A stretch of DNA of 64,000 nucleotides, from contig NZ_LBCQ02000016.1 of assembly GCF_001014615.2 (NCBI RefSeq), positions 110,250 to 174,249 on the forward strand. The letters are read 5' to 3'. Positions 17,471 through 27,365 of this stretch are shown piece by piece. A program made the translations under genes and the position numbers. Source of the DNA: Aquamicrobium sp. LC103 (GTDB taxonomy: Bacteria > Pseudomonadota > Alphaproteobacteria > Rhizobiales > Rhizobiaceae). The number at the start of each line of letters is the position of its first letter. Positions within the stretch are counted from its first letter, which is position 1. The notes below the pieces were generated by a model. It had not been told where the DNA came from, made no database searches, and was given only the letters and a program-made list of their open reading frames with translations.

Positions 17471-19267
17471 TTACCGCCCAACCGCGTAGGCCTGCATCAG
17501 CCGCGGCGTGGCGGCGGCTCTCAGTATGCCGTCCTCGTCGCGCGCGGCCGCGACCATGCGGCCGATCGTCCATTCCGGGGTGACTTCGAGCTGATGCCCG
17601 CGCTCGCGCAACGCCTCGATGGTCGCCTTGCCGAAGTTCTCCTCGATCGCAAGGTGCCCCGGCTTGCGGTCGCGCGGGTAGAAGGAATTCGGGAAATGCG
17701 AGGTGTGCGACATCGGCATGTCGATCGCTTCCTGCAGATTGAGGCCATGGTGGACATGGCGCAGGAAGAACAGGAGCTGCCACTGCTCCTGCTGATCGCC
17801 GCCCGGCGTTCCGAACGCCATATAGGGCCGCCCCTCCTTGTGGGCGAGGCTCGGCGTCAACGTCGTGCGCGGCCGCTTGCCGGGTTCCAGGCTCGCCGGA
17901 AGTCCGGGCTCCAGCCAGAACATCTGGGCGCGCGTGTTCAGCATGAAGCCCAATGCGGGAATGTAGGGCGAGGATTGCAGCCAGCCGCCGGAGGGCATGG
18001 CGGCGACCATGTTGCCGTCCTTGTCGATGACGTCGAGGTGGACCGTGTCGCCGCGCCGCGCGGAACGCATGTCGGCCATGGTCGGCTCGTTCGAGGCCGC
18101 GTTCGGGTTGGAGATGCGTGAAAGCCGTTCCAGCGCAAGCGTCATCCGCTCGAACTGGTCGCCGTAGCCGCCGATCCTGCCCGGCCGCAGCTCCAGTGAC
18201 GCCTCCCGGCCGATGAGCCCGCGGCGGGCGTCATTGTAGGCATCCGAAAGCAGGGTCTCGATCGGCACCTTAACGAAATTGGGATCGCTGTAGTAGAATT
18301 CGCGGTCGGCGAAGGCGAGCTTCATCGCCTCCGTCAGCGTGTGGACGAAATCCGGCCCGCGCGTGTCCATGGCGGCAAGATCGAAGCCCTTGAGCAGGGC
18401 CAGCGTCTGTAGGAATACCGGTCCCTGACCCCATGGCCCGATCTTGTTCAGCGTGTAGCCATGATAGTCGTAGGTAAGCGGAGCTTCGTAGCTTGCCTGC
18501 CAGCGGGCCATGTCGTCCGCGGTGATGACGCCCTTATGACGGTTGCCGCTCTCGTCCATCACCTCGTTGCCGGCGGCGAAGCGTTCGATCTCCTCGGCCA
18601 CGAAGCCGCGATAGAAGGCGTCGCGCGCCTTCTCGATCTGGTTCTCGCGATTGCCGCCGGCGGATTCCGCCTCGCGGATGACGCGCCGCCACGTATTGGC
18701 GAGTGCCTCGTTGCGAAAGAGCTTGCGGGCCTCCGGCAGCCTTCCGCCGGGGGTGAAGAATGCCGCCGAGGTGGGCCATTCCCGCTCGAAGAAATCCTTC
18801 AGCCCGGCGATCGTGTTGGCGACGCGCGGCAGCATCGGATGGCCGTTTTCGGCGTAATGGATGGCTGGCGCGAGCACTTCCGAAAGCGGCAGCGAGCCGT
18901 GATCGCGCAGAAGCTGCATCCAGGCATCGAAGGCGCCGGGAATGACGGTCGCCAGAAGCCCGTTTCCGGGAATGAGCTCCAGGCCTTGCGCGGTGTAGTG
19001 GTCGAGCGTGGCGGCTGCCGGCGTCGTGCCTTGCCCGCACAGCACCTCGGTTCTGCCGGTGCGCGCCGAATGGAAGACGATCGGCACCTCTCCGCCGGGT
19101 CCGACCAGATGCGGCTCCACCACCTGCAGCACGAAGCCCGCCGCGACCGCTGCGTCGAAGGCGTTGCCGCCGCGTTCCAGCATCGCCATGCCGGAGGAGG
19201 ACGCCAACCAGTGCGTCGTCGTGACGACGCCGAACGTGCCGAGGATTTCAGGTCTGGTGGTGAACAT
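17471..19267 (-). CDS. Gamma-glutamyltransferase-family Ntn hydrolase
   Basis: Self-processing N-terminal-nucleophile hydrolase of 598 residues (typical 530-600). Family members cleave gamma-glutamyl bonds, as in glutathione, or acylate side chains. The autoprocessing nucleophile is Thr408 in RGDTVHLDV, splitting the chain into large and small subunits. The P-G-G loop (GTPGGDQQ) is present. Differences from classical GGT are TVH instead of TTH at the nucleophile, TT instead of the usual Ser pair in KRPRTTLTP, and no NNQMDDF-like acidic loop. I see no strong signal peptide, so location is uncertain. It is the last gene of the GntR-dpp operon, 19 bases after dppC. Likely it hydrolyses an imported gamma-glutamyl compound. 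Confidence 0.85.
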   Translation of the reverse strand: MFTTRPEILGTFGVVTTTHWLASSSGMAMLERGGNAFDAAVAAGFVLQVVEPHLVGPGGEVPIVFHSARTGRTEVLCGQGTTPAAATLDHYTAQGLELIPGNGLLATVIPGAFDAWMQLLRDHGSLPLSEVLAPAIHYAENGHPMLPRVANTIAGLKDFFEREWPTSAAFFTPGGRLPEARKLFRNEALANTWRRVIREAESAGGNRENQIEKARDAFYRGFVAEEIERFAAGNEVMDESGNRHKGVITADDMARWQASYEAPLTYDYHGYTLNKIGPWGQGPVFLQTLALLKGFDLAAMDTRGPDFVHTLTEAMKLAFADREFYYSDPNFVKVPIETLLSDAYNDARRGLIGREASLELRPGRIGGYGDQFERMTLALERLSRISNPNAASNEPTMADMRSARRGDTVHLDVIDKDGNMVAAMPSGGWLQSSPYIPALGFMLNTRAQMFWLEPGLPASLEPGKRPRTTLTPSLAHKEGRPYMAFGTPGGDQQEQWQLLFFLRHVHHGLNLQEAIDMPMSHTSHFPNSFYPRDRKPGHLAIEENFGKATIEALRERGHQLEVTPEWTIGRMVAAARDEDGILRAAATPRLMQAYAVGR

Positions 19268-19286
19268 GGACTGCGTTCTCCGTAAA

Positions 19287-20153
19287 CTAATGATCGCGAG
19301 GGTCGAGCGCGTCGCGCAGGCCGTCGCCGAGAAGGTTGAAGCCGAGCACGACCAGGAAGATCGCTCCGCCGGGGAAGACGGACATCCACGGCGCCTGCGT
19401 CATGAAGTTCTTGGCGGTGTTCAGCATGGAACCCCATGAAGGGTTCGGCGGCTGCTGGCCGAGACCGAGGAAGGAGAGGCTCGCCTCGGCGATGATCGCC
19501 GTCGCGATGGTGATCGTCGCCTGCACCACGATCGGCGGCAGCACGTTGGGGAAGATGTAACGGGTCATGATGAGGACGTTCGGCAAGCCGATGGCGCGCG
19601 CGCCTTCGACATAGTCCTCGGTCTTGACCGAGAGCGCCTGACCGCGCGTCAGGCGAATGAAGATCGGCGTCGCCGAAAGACCGATGGCGATCATCGCATT
19701 GGTGAGGCTCGGCCCGAGGAAGGCCGCAAGCGCGATCGCGAGGATGAGGAAGGGGATCGCCAGAAGCGCTTCCGTCACCCGCGACACCGCCGCGTCGATC
19801 CAGCCTCCATAGAAGCCGGCGAGCAGGCCGAAGGGCACGCCGACGAGGACGGCGATCGCGACCGAGATCACGCCGGCCATCAGCGAGGCGCGCGAGCCGA
19901 AGAGCATGCGCGAATAGATGTCGCGGCCGAGCTCGTCGGTGCCCAGCCAGAATTCGGCCGAGGGCGCCTTCCTGATGGCCGTGAAGCTGGTCTGGAACGG
20001 GTCGTGGGTGGCGAAGAGGGGCGCGCCGATCGCCAGGAGCACGAAGATGACGACAAGCACGCCGCCCAAGACGGCGCTGCGGTTGGCCATGAACTTGCTC
20101 GCCGCGCGCCCGAGTTTGCGCCTTGGCGCGATCGCCTCTGCCTGCACGCTCAT
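19287..20153 (-). CDS. Peptide/glutathione ABC transporter permease (DppC/GsiD type)
   Basis: Inner-membrane permease of 288 residues with six membrane segments. It has an N-terminal cytoplasmic tail, the GTDELGRDIYSRM motif typical of DppC near residue 73 and the EAA-like loop EGARAIGLPNVLIMTRYIFPN near residue 190. The start at 20153 overlaps the dppB stop by four bases. An upstream extension of the open frame runs antiparallel through dppB and is not coding. It pairs with DppB to form the channel. Confidence 0.92.
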   Translation of the reverse strand: MSVQAEAIAPRRKLGRAASKFMANRSAVLGGVLVVIFVLLAIGAPLFATHDPFQTSFTAIRKAPSAEFWLGTDELGRDIYSRMLFGSRASLMAGVISVAIAVLVGVPFGLLAGFYGGWIDAAVSRVTEALLAIPFLILAIALAAFLGPSLTNAMIAIGLSATPIFIRLTRGQALSVKTEDYVEGARAIGLPNVLIMTRYIFPNVLPPIVVQATITIATAIIAEASLSFLGLGQQPPNPSWGSMLNTAKNFMTQAPWMSVFPGGAIFLVVLGFNLLGDGLRDALDPRDH

Positions 20154-21097
20154 CGCGGATGCCTCAGACGTGGATTGATGAGGATGTAGAGTATGTCGGC
20201 CACCAGGTTCATGAAGATGAAGCCCACGGCCGTGCAGAGCACGACGCCCTGGACCACGGCATAGTCGCGGGTGAAGACGGCGTCGACGATGAGCTTGCCG
20301 AAGCCGGGAATGGTGAAGACCTGCTCCGTCAACACCGCGCCGGCGAGCAGTTCGCCGAAGAGCAGCGTCGAGAGCGTGACGATCGGCATCAGCGCGTTGC
20401 GCAGCGCATGTTTCAGGATGACGGATTTCGGTAGCAGGCCCTTGGCGCGCGCGGTGCGGATGTAGTCCGACGACAGCACCCCGAGCATGGCGGAGCGCGT
20501 GTGGCGCATGAGATAGGCCGCAAGTGCCGTGGCCAGCACGAAGGACGGCATCAGCATCGTGCGCAACGACTGTATCGGGTCGACCGACAAGGGCACGTAG
20601 CCGGAAGCCGGCAGCAGCCGCCATTGCACCGAAACGATCATGATCAGGATGATGCCGAGCCAGAAATTTGGGATCGACATTCCCGAAAGCGCGACCGCGT
20701 TGGCGGCGTAGTCGGTCGGCGTTCCCTTCCTGACCGCCGAAAGCACGCCGGCGGGGATGCCGATCAGCATCGCCATTATGATCGCCATGACTGCAAGCTG
20801 CAGCGTGACGGGAAGTTTTTGCGCGATCAGGGTGGAGACGGGCACGCCGGTGCGGATCGACTGACCGAAATCGCCCTGGAGGACGTTGCCCAGCCAAAAG
20901 AAATACTGGACGTAGAAGGGGTCGTCGAAGCGGTACTTTTCGCGCAGATAGGCCAGCACCTCCGGGTCGCGTTCCTCGCCGGCGATCGTCAGCAGCGGAT
21001 CGCCGGGAAGGATTTTCTGCAGCCCGAAGACGATGAGCGACACCAGGATCAGCGTCGGGATCGCGACCAGCACACGCCTGCCGATAATGTTGAGCAT
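20150..21097 (-). CDS. Peptide/glutathione ABC transporter permease (DppB/GsiC type)
   Basis: Inner-membrane permease of 315 residues. The N-terminal membrane segment and the motif FGLQKILPGDP are typical of DppB, the EAA-type loop TARAKGLLPKSVILKHALRNA lies near residue 205, and GAVLTEQVFTIPGFGKL follows. It lies 41 bases after the second binding-protein gene and overlaps dppC by ATGA. Confidence 0.93.
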   Translation of the reverse strand: MLNIIGRRVLVAIPTLILVSLIVFGLQKILPGDPLLTIAGEERDPEVLAYLREKYRFDDPFYVQYFFWLGNVLQGDFGQSIRTGVPVSTLIAQKLPVTLQLAVMAIIMAMLIGIPAGVLSAVRKGTPTDYAANAVALSGMSIPNFWLGIILIMIVSVQWRLLPASGYVPLSVDPIQSLRTMLMPSFVLATALAAYLMRHTRSAMLGVLSSDYIRTARAKGLLPKSVILKHALRNALMPIVTLSTLLFGELLAGAVLTEQVFTIPGFGKLIVDAVFTRDYAVVQGVVLCTAVGFIFMNLVADILYILINPRLRHPR

Positions 21098-21138
21098 CTT
21101 GCCTGCCTATTCCGCTCGACGACCCCGACCAGCTTCGA

Positions 21139-22635
21139 TCATTGCGCCAGCTTGACGCCCTTCAGGCGCACCATGCCGTCGGGCGAGGGCGCGAAGCCTT
21201 CCACCTTGTTCGACAGGACGAACGGCCAGGGCTGGTGATAGACGTAGATGATCGGCAGATCGTCCTGCAGGATCGCCTGCGCCTTCTCGTAAAGCTCCTG
21301 TCTGGCTTCCACGTCCGGGGTCTCGCGCGCCTCGTCGAGCAGCTTGTCGACCTCCTCGTTGCAATAGTCGGAATCGTTCAGCGTGCCCTCGCAGGTGACG
21401 AACTGGTGCAAATTGCCGTCGGGGTCGACGCGGCCCGACCAGCCGATCTGCGCGGCCTGATAGTTGCCGGCCTGCATTTCCTGCTGCATCGAGGCGAACT
21501 CGGTCGGCCGCAGGCTGATGTCGAAACCGGCCTCGCTCGCCATCGCCTGGATCAGCTCGTTGGTCGCCATGGCGGTGGTGTTGTTGCCGAAGACGAGCTC
21601 GAAGGAGACACGCTCGACACCGGCTTCGGCAAGCAGCGCCTTGGCGCGTTCGACGTCGCGCGTCACCACCGGAAATTCTGGGCTGTTATAGGGGCTGGCG
21701 GGCGGGAAGGGCTGCTGGGCCGGCTCGAACAGGCCGTTTCCGACGACCTCGTTGATGATGTCGCGGCCGATGGCGAGCTGGAATGCCTGACGGACGCGCT
21801 TGTCCTTGCCGAGCGGATTGTCGGCGCGCGGATTGGCGCCGGTGTTGATGGTGATGCCCTGGTAGCCGAGGCCGGGAATGGGCATGAACTGCAGGTTGGC
21901 GTCGTCGCGCACGGATGCGGCGTCGGACGGGTTCAGGCGTTCCAGCATGTCGAGGTCGCCGGCGCGCAAATTGGCGAGCCGCACGGTGGAATCCGGAATC
22001 GGCTGGAAGACGAGCCGGTCGAAATGGAATTCGTCCGCGTCGCGGTAGTCGGCGAATTTTTCGAGCACGATACGGTCATTCTGCACCCGGCTTACGAATT
22101 TGTAGGGGCCGGAGCAGACCGGATTGGTGCCGATGTCGGTTTCGAAGGTGGCCGGCGACAGCATCATGCCGGCGCGGTCGGAAAGCTGCGCCAGCAAGGT
22201 CGCGTCCGGTTGGGAAAGATTGAGCGCGACGGTGAATTCGTCGACCACCTCCACACTATCGACCGAGGCGAGCTCGCTGCGGCGAAGGCTATCGGGAAGC
22301 GTGCGAGCGCGATCGATATTGGCCTTCGCGGCCTCCGCGTCGAACTTCGATCCGTCATGGAAAACGACGTCGTCGCGCAGCTTGAAGGTCAGCGTCTTGT
22401 TCTCGTTGCTCCAAGCCCACTCGGTTGCAAGCTGAGGCTGGAAGTTCAGTTTCGGATCGATGTCGACCAGCTTGTCGCAGAGCGAGGTGAAGACGATGCG
22501 GCCGACGAACGTGCGTGCCCTGTGCGGATCGAGCACGTCCGGATCTTCCTGAAGCCCGATGCGGAAGTCCTGGGCGGAGGCCGAGGATATGGCCAGGATT
22601 GTCGTCGTCAGCAGTGCGGCGAGATATGTCTTCAT
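21139..22635 (-). CDS. Peptide ABC transporter substrate-binding protein (paralogue 2)
   Basis: Periplasmic family-5 solute-binding protein (DppA/GsiB type) of 498 residues. A signal peptide (residues 1-20, ending ASA) is followed by the mature start [17 protein letters not shown]. The SBP-5 pattern includes CDKLVDID and the FHDGSKFDAEAAKANI segment. It has exactly the same length as the upstream gene product, and the two are clearly paralogous from end to end, for example [17 protein letters not shown] and CSGPYKFV in both. Start 22635 is chosen for its signal peptide and AAGGGGAA nearby. Together the pair may widen ligand range on one set of permeases. Confidence 0.92.
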   Translation of the reverse strand: MKTYLAALLTTTILAISSASAQDFRIGLQEDPDVLDPHRARTFVGRIVFTSLCDKLVDIDPKLNFQPQLATEWAWSNENKTLTFKLRDDVVFHDGSKFDAEAAKANIDRARTLPDSLRRSELASVDSVEVVDEFTVALNLSQPDATLLAQLSDRAGMMLSPATFETDIGTNPVCSGPYKFVSRVQNDRIVLEKFADYRDADEFHFDRLVFQPIPDSTVRLANLRAGDLDMLERLNPSDAASVRDDANLQFMPIPGLGYQGITINTGANPRADNPLGKDKRVRQAFQLAIGRDIINEVVGNGLFEPAQQPFPPASPYNSPEFPVVTRDVERAKALLAEAGVERVSFELVFGNNTTAMATNELIQAMASEAGFDISLRPTEFASMQQEMQAGNYQAAQIGWSGRVDPDGNLHQFVTCEGTLNDSDYCNEEVDKLLDEARETPDVEARQELYEKAQAILQDDLPIIYVYHQPWPFVLSNKVEGFAPSPDGMVRLKGVKLAQ

Positions 22636-22688
22636 TTTGCGGTTCCCCTTTATTTGTTGTCCCGGCCGGAAAACCGGCCGGGTATCGG

Positions 22689-24185
22689 TCATTCTGCCAA
22701 AGTGACGTCCGCCAGGCGGATCATGCCGTCAGGATAGGCGCGGAAGCCTTCCAGCCCCGCCTTGTGGGCGAAGGGCCACGGCAGGTAGAAGAGGTAGATG
22801 ACCGGCATGTCCTCCTGCAAAATTGCCTGCGCTTCGTCATAGAGCTTCTTGCGAGCCGCCTGGTCGGTGACGGTGCGCGCTTCGTTGAGCAGGCGGTCGA
22901 TCTCCTCGTTGCAATATTTCGCGTCGTTCAGCCCGCCTTCGCAGGTGACGTACTGGTGGATGTTGCCGTCGGGATCGACGCGCCCGGACCAGCCGGACTG
23001 TCCGACCTGGAAGTCGCCGCTCTGCAGGACCGACTGGAGGGCGGCGAACTCGGTCGGACGCAGGCTGATGTCGAAGCCGACCTCGGCGCCCATCGCCTGC
23101 ACCAGTTCGAACACCTGCTGCATGATGGTGTTGTTGCCGTAGGTCAGCTCGAAGGCGACGCGCTCCTGGCCGGTTTCGGCGATCAGCGCCTTGGCGCGCT
23201 CCACGTCGCGGCCGCGCGAGCCGATCTCCTCGTTATAGGCGAAGCTCGCCGGCGGAAATGCCTGCAGCGCGGGCTGGTAGGTGCCGGCGCCGACGACCTG
23301 GTTGAGCACATCACGGTCGATCGCCAGGTCGAGAGCCTGCCGCAGCCGCTTGTCCTTGCCGAGCGGATTGTCCGCCTTGGCCCCGTTGGCGATGTTGACC
23401 TCGATCGCCTGATAGCCGAGGCCGGTGACCGAGGCGAGCTTGATCGAGGCATCGCCCTCGACGGTCGCGAGATCGGACGGAGCCACGCGCTCGATCATGT
23501 CGACATCGCCCGCCCGCAGATTGGCAAGCCGCACCGTGGCGTCGGGGATGGGCACGAAGGTGACGCGGTCGAACTGATATTTGTCGGCGTTCCAGTGCTC
23601 GGCGAATTTCTCGAGCACGATGCGGTCGTTCTGCACGCGCTCGACGAATTTGTAGGGACCGGAGCAGACCGGTCGCTGGCCGGTATCGCCCTCGAAGGAG
23701 GCCGGCGACATCAGCATGCCGGCGCGGTCGGTGAGCTGGGCAAGAAGGGCGGCATCGGGCTGGGACAGCTTGATCGTCAGCGTGGTCGCATCGACCACCG
23801 CGATTTCCGAGATCGAAGCGATCTCGCTCTTGCGCAGGCTTTCGGCATCGGTACGCGCGCGGTCGAGATTGGCTTTGACCGCCGCGGCGTCGATCGGCGC
23901 GCCGTCATGGAAGGTCGCTCCTTCGCGCAGCTTCATGGTGAGCAGGGTGCCGTCGTCGTTCCAGCTCCATTCGGTGGCGATCTGCGGAATGATGTTCAGC
24001 TTCTCGTCGATGTCGACCAGTTTGTCGCAGAGCGAGGTGAAGACGATGCGGCCGACGAAGGTGCGGGCACGGTGCGGGTCGAGGACATCCGGATCGTCCT
24101 GAAGAGCGATCCGGAGGTCCGCCGCCGATGCCGAGGCGGTTGCCAGCAGCAAGGCGCCGAGGGCTGCCGTCACGAGCTTTTTCAT
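22689..24185 (-). CDS. Peptide ABC transporter substrate-binding protein (paralogue 1)
   Basis: Periplasmic family-5 solute-binding protein of 498 residues with a signal peptide ([21 protein letters not shown]) and mature start [17 protein letters not shown]. Its ATG (24185) overlaps the stop of the upstream ATPase gene (ATGA), so translation is coupled to the ATPase. The following paralogue starts 53 bases after its stop. By eye more than half of aligned residues agree between the two, an old tandem duplication. Likely ligands are gamma-glutamyl di- or tripeptides, judging from the operon's terminal enzyme. Confidence 0.92.
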   Translation of the reverse strand: MKKLVTAALGALLLATASASAADLRIALQDDPDVLDPHRARTFVGRIVFTSLCDKLVDIDEKLNIIPQIATEWSWNDDGTLLTMKLREGATFHDGAPIDAAAVKANLDRARTDAESLRKSEIASISEIAVVDATTLTIKLSQPDAALLAQLTDRAGMLMSPASFEGDTGQRPVCSGPYKFVERVQNDRIVLEKFAEHWNADKYQFDRVTFVPIPDATVRLANLRAGDVDMIERVAPSDLATVEGDASIKLASVTGLGYQAIEVNIANGAKADNPLGKDKRLRQALDLAIDRDVLNQVVGAGTYQPALQAFPPASFAYNEEIGSRGRDVERAKALIAETGQERVAFELTYGNNTIMQQVFELVQAMGAEVGFDISLRPTEFAALQSVLQSGDFQVGQSGWSGRVDPDGNIHQYVTCEGGLNDAKYCNEEIDRLLNEARTVTDQAARKKLYDEAQAILQEDMPVIYLFYLPWPFAHKAGLEGFRAYPDGMIRLADVTLAE

Positions 24186-25318
24186 GGTTGTCCTCCTGTG
24201 GGATTGTGATGGGGGGCGGCCTGTTCCGCCTTGCGCGTCTGATAGGTCCGATAGAGTTCGAGCCGCATGTCGAGCGTCGCGCTCGCCAGCGGCGGGTCGC
24301 CCGGGTGCTCCGCCGCCGCCTGTATCTCGCGCCAGAAATGGCACGCGACGCTGCGGCCTTCTCCTACGGGCTCCAGCGGGGGATGTTCCTCCGAGCATCT
24401 GGGTCGTGCGTGCGGGCAGCGCGTATGGAAGCGGCAACCCGAGGGCAGCGCGGTCGGGTTCGGAACGTCGCCCTGCAAGAGCTGACGCTCGGTACGCCCT
24501 TGCGGCACGGGCGAGGGGATCGCCTGCAGGAGGGCCTGCGTATAAGGGTGCAGCGGCTTTTCGTAGAGCGGATCGACGTCGGAAAGCTCGACGATCTCGC
24601 CGAGATACATCACCGCGACGCGATCGCTCATGTGGCGGATCACGGCGAGGTCGTGCGCCACGATCACCAGGGTCAATCCGAACCGCCCCTTCAGATCCTC
24701 GAGCAGGTTGATGACCTGCGCCTGGATCGAAACATCGAGCGCCGAGACGGGTTCATCGCCGATGATGAGCTTGGGTTCGCCCGCGAGCGCCCGGGCGATG
24801 CCGATGCGCTGGCGCTGGCCGCCGGAAAACTCGTGCGGATAGCGGTCCGCATATTCGGGGCGCAGTCCGACGGTGCGAAGGAGCTCGGCGACCCTGGCGT
24901 TGACCTCGCGGCCACGCGCCAGCCCGTGCAGGCGGATCGGCTCGGCGATGATGGCGCCGACCGTCATGCGTGGATTGAGCGAGGCGAACGGGTCCTGAAA
25001 GATGATCTGGAGATCGCGGCGCAGCCGGCGCATCTCCTTCGCCCCGAGCCTGGTGATGTCCTGTCCCTGATAGAGGATTTCGCCCTCGCTCGGCTCCAGC
25101 AGCCGCAGCAGCAACCGGCCGAGCGTGGACTTGCCGCACCCGGATTCGCCGACGATGGCGAAGGTCTCGCCCTTCCTTATGGCGAGCGAGACGTCGTTGA
25201 CCGCGTGCACGACGGGCGAGGATTCGAAGAAGCCGCCGCGCCCGCCGAACCGCTTGGAAAGGCTGTGGCCTTCCAGAATGATGTCGACGCCTGCCGGTGC
25301 GCGGGATGCCTCGCTCAT
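24182..25318 (-). CDS. Peptide ABC transporter ATPase (DppF/OppF type)
   Basis: Cytoplasmic ATPase of 378 residues. Walker [10 protein letters not shown] near residue 59, Q-loop [15 protein letters not shown], signature FSGGQRQR, Walker [14 protein letters not shown], and the C-terminal oligopeptide/dipeptide domain with the cysteine-containing stretch [15 protein letters not shown] that often binds a metal cluster in Dpp ATPases. An unusual tail of about 45 residues after the cysteine domain is proline- and histidine-rich. It overlaps the neighbouring genes by four bases on both sides. Confidence 0.93.
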   Translation of the reverse strand: MSEASRAPAGVDIILEGHSLSKRFGGRGGFFESSPVVHAVNDVSLAIRKGETFAIVGESGCGKSTLGRLLLRLLEPSEGEILYQGQDITRLGAKEMRRLRRDLQIIFQDPFASLNPRMTVGAIIAEPIRLHGLARGREVNARVAELLRTVGLRPEYADRYPHEFSGGQRQRIGIARALAGEPKLIIGDEPVSALDVSIQAQVINLLEDLKGRFGLTLVIVAHDLAVIRHMSDRVAVMYLGEIVELSDVDPLYEKPLHPYTQALLQAIPSPVPQGRTERQLLQGDVPNPTALPSGCRFHTRCPHARPRCSEEHPPLEPVGEGRSVACHFWREIQAAAEHPGDPPLASATLDMRLELYRTYQTRKAEQAAPHHNPTGGQP

Positions 25319-26358
25319 CGGCGCGCCTCCATTTTCTGTTCGAGAGGGGCGTACCAGCAGGCCGCCTCGTGTCCGGCGCCAAGCTCGGCCAGCGGCGGTG
25401 CCTCGTCGAAACAGCGGCGGTCGGCGAAGGGGCAGCGCGGCGCGAAGCGGCAGCCCTTCGGCATCAGCTCGAGCGGCGGCACGGCTCCCTTGATCGTGGC
25501 GAGCCGGCCCTGCCGCCGGCCGAGCGACGGAACCGAGCCGAACAGGCCGATCGTGTAGGGATGTTGCGGATCGTTGAAGATCGCGTAGGCGGGACCCTGC
25601 TCGACGATGCGTCCGGCATACATGACCGCGACATGGTCGGCGACCTCGGCCACGACGCCGAGATCATGGGTGATCATGATCATCGCCGTGCCGGTTTCGC
25701 GCTGGATCTGCTTGATGAGGGCCAGGATTTGCGCCTGGATGGTGACGTCGAGCGCCGTGGTCGGCTCGTCGGCGATCAGCAATTGCGGGCGGTTGGCGAG
25801 CGCCATGGCGATCATCACGCGTTGGCGCATGCCGCCCGACATCTGGTGCGGATAGGCGTCGAGACGCTTCTCGGCGGCGGGCAGGCGCACCCATTCCAGC
25901 ATTTCCAGCGCCTGCCGCCGGGCCTGCGCCTTGGAGACCTTGCGGTGGCGGAGAATGCCTTCGATGATCTGGTCGCCGATGGTGAAGGCGGGGTTCAGCG
26001 ACGTCATCGGCTCCTGGAAGATCATCGCGATCTCGTTGCCGCGCAGGTCGGCCCGCGCGCGCTCCGGCATGGCGAAGAGGTCGTGTCCGCCGAACGTCGC
26101 CGTGCCGGAGAGTATCCGCGCGGGCGGCGAGGGCAGCAGGCCCATCAGCGCGAGGGAGGTGACGCTCTTGCCGCAGCCGGATTCGCCGACGAGGCAAAGC
26201 GTCTTGCCGCGCTCCACCGAGAACGACACGCCTTCGATGAGGTTCGCCGGCGCATTCGCTGAGAAGGTGAGGGAGAAATTCTCAACCGCAAGAGCCGGGG
26301 CGGCAGCATCGACGTCTTGTGCCCGCAATTGCCGCGTCGACGCGATCGAGACCGTCAT
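25315..26358 (-). CDS. Peptide ABC transporter ATPase (DppD/OppD type)
   Basis: Cytoplasmic ATPase of 347 residues with Walker [10 protein letters not shown] near residue 57, Q-loop [15 protein letters not shown], signature MSGGMRQR, Walker [13 protein letters not shown] and the C-terminal cysteine motif [15 protein letters not shown]. It forms a heterodimer with the DppF-like subunit. It overlaps the gntR stop by ATGA, so the regulator and transporter are one transcript. Confidence 0.93.
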   Translation of the reverse strand: MTVSIASTRQLRAQDVDAAAPALAVENFSLTFSANAPANLIEGVSFSVERGKTLCLVGESGCGKSVTSLALMGLLPSPPARILSGTATFGGHDLFAMPERARADLRGNEIAMIFQEPMTSLNPAFTIGDQIIEGILRHRKVSKAQARRQALEMLEWVRLPAAEKRLDAYPHQMSGGMRQRVMIAMALANRPQLLIADEPTTALDVTIQAQILALIKQIQRETGTAMIMITHDLGVVAEVADHVAVMYAGRIVEQGPAYAIFNDPQHPYTIGLFGSVPSLGRRQGRLATIKGAVPPLELMPKGCRFAPRCPFADRRCFDEAPPLAELGAGHEAACWYAPLEQKMEARR

Positions 26359-27104
26359 GCCACCTCTCCGCGAGTTTCGGCTTCGGCCGTCAGATCGTTC
26401 GCCGCTTCCCCATTGCCCAGGACGATCGACTGCAGGTTGGCGTTGATCGCGCTCAGATGCTGGCTCATCGCCCGTTCCGCCGCGGCGCCGTCGCGCCTGG
26501 CGATGGCCGAGACGATCGCCTCATGTTCCTGAAAGGATTTGCCGCGTCGCTCCACGGTGCGCGCCATGGCGCGTAGCCTGCGCCAGTCCGGCTCCTGCCG
26601 AATCCGTTGCACCACGTCAAAAAGGGCGAGCAAAAGTCCGTTGCCGGCGCATTCGGCGATGCGGCGATGAAACGCGCTGTCCCACAACTCCCAGCCGTCA
26701 TCGTCCCCCGCGGTCGCCGTCTTCTGGGCAAGCCGTTCCAGCGAGGCGATGTCGTCGGCGGAACAGCGCAGGGCCGCCATGCGCGCCAGCGCCGGCTCCA
26801 TCTGCATCCGCGCCTCCATCACCTCCGAGGGATTTGTGCGCTCGGCGAGATTGCCGAAGAATTGCGGCTGGATCGCGGGACGACGTCCGACAAAGGTTCC
26901 CTTGCCCTGCTGCCTCCAGACCAGACCCTCGGCCTCGATCACTTCCATCGCCCGGCGCACGGCTCGGCGGCCAAGGCCCATGGCAAGCGCTAGCTCGCGC
27001 TCGGGCGGCAATTGCCATTCCGCATCCTCCCGATGTTCGCGCACGAGCTGACGCAACCTCTCAAGCGCGATGGAGGAGTTCAATGTCGATCGTTCCGGCT
27101 TCAA
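26355..27104 (-). CDS. GntR-family regulator, FadR/FCD subfamily
   Basis: DNA-binding regulator of 249 residues. An N-terminal winged helix (LPPERELALAMGLGRRAVRRAMEVIEAEGLVWRQQGKGTFV is one continuous domain, about residues 31-72) is followed by an FCD all-helical ligand domain. That domain shows EARMQMEPALARMAA, DSAFHRRIAE and EHEAIVSAIARRD; the Asp and His residues in these are the usual metal and ligand contacts. As first gene of the operon it is expected to regulate itself and the dpp-ggt genes, responding to the imported compound or a breakdown product. Start 27104 gives the canonical N-terminus; a promoter-like sequence and a short inverted repeat lie just upstream. Confidence 0.9.
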   Translation of the reverse strand: MKPERSTLNSSIALERLRQLVREHREDAEWQLPPERELALAMGLGRRAVRRAMEVIEAEGLVWRQQGKGTFVGRRPAIQPQFFGNLAERTNPSEVMEARMQMEPALARMAALRCSADDIASLERLAQKTATAGDDDGWELWDSAFHRRIAECAGNGLLLALFDVVQRIRQEPDWRRLRAMARTVERRGKSFQEHEAIVSAIARRDGAAAERAMSQHLSAINANLQSIVLGNGEAANDLTAEAETRGEVA

Positions 27105-27122
27105 GTTCCTGCCTCTGACGAG

Positions 27123-27180
27123 ACCATTATTTTGATTGGTTCCCTTGGGGCATCCTTCGTTTATGGCGGGAACATGTCAA
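27123..27180 (-). promoter_or_regulatory. Putative promoter and operator of the GntR-dpp-ggt operon
   Basis: On the minus strand TTGACA (27180-27175) and AAGGAT (27157-27152) are 17 bases apart. Between them and the gntR start lies ACCA-N10-TGGT (27123-27140), a short inverted repeat of the half-site type used by FadR-subfamily GntR regulators. The -10 is poor and the arms are only four bases, so this is a candidate only. Confidence 0.35.
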
Positions 27181-27365
27181 GCTGGAATCGAGGATAGGGG
27201 GCGTTTTCCGCCGCCCGCCGATACGGTCCTGGGGCGTCGTCTTCGTCGCCGTCTTGGATAAGCCGGCGGCGAGTTCCAGGGTCACCCGCAGATCGTGGCC
27301 GAACGCTTCAATTCAGGGTGGAAAACCATTAAAAGGCTTGCTGGGGGCATTGTGAGACGATTCGC

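Noticed and set aside
21139..24185. Second binding-protein copy as a recent duplication or assembly artefact
   Set aside because: The two proteins differ at many positions across the whole length, including signal peptides, and have distinct starts; this is an old divergence.
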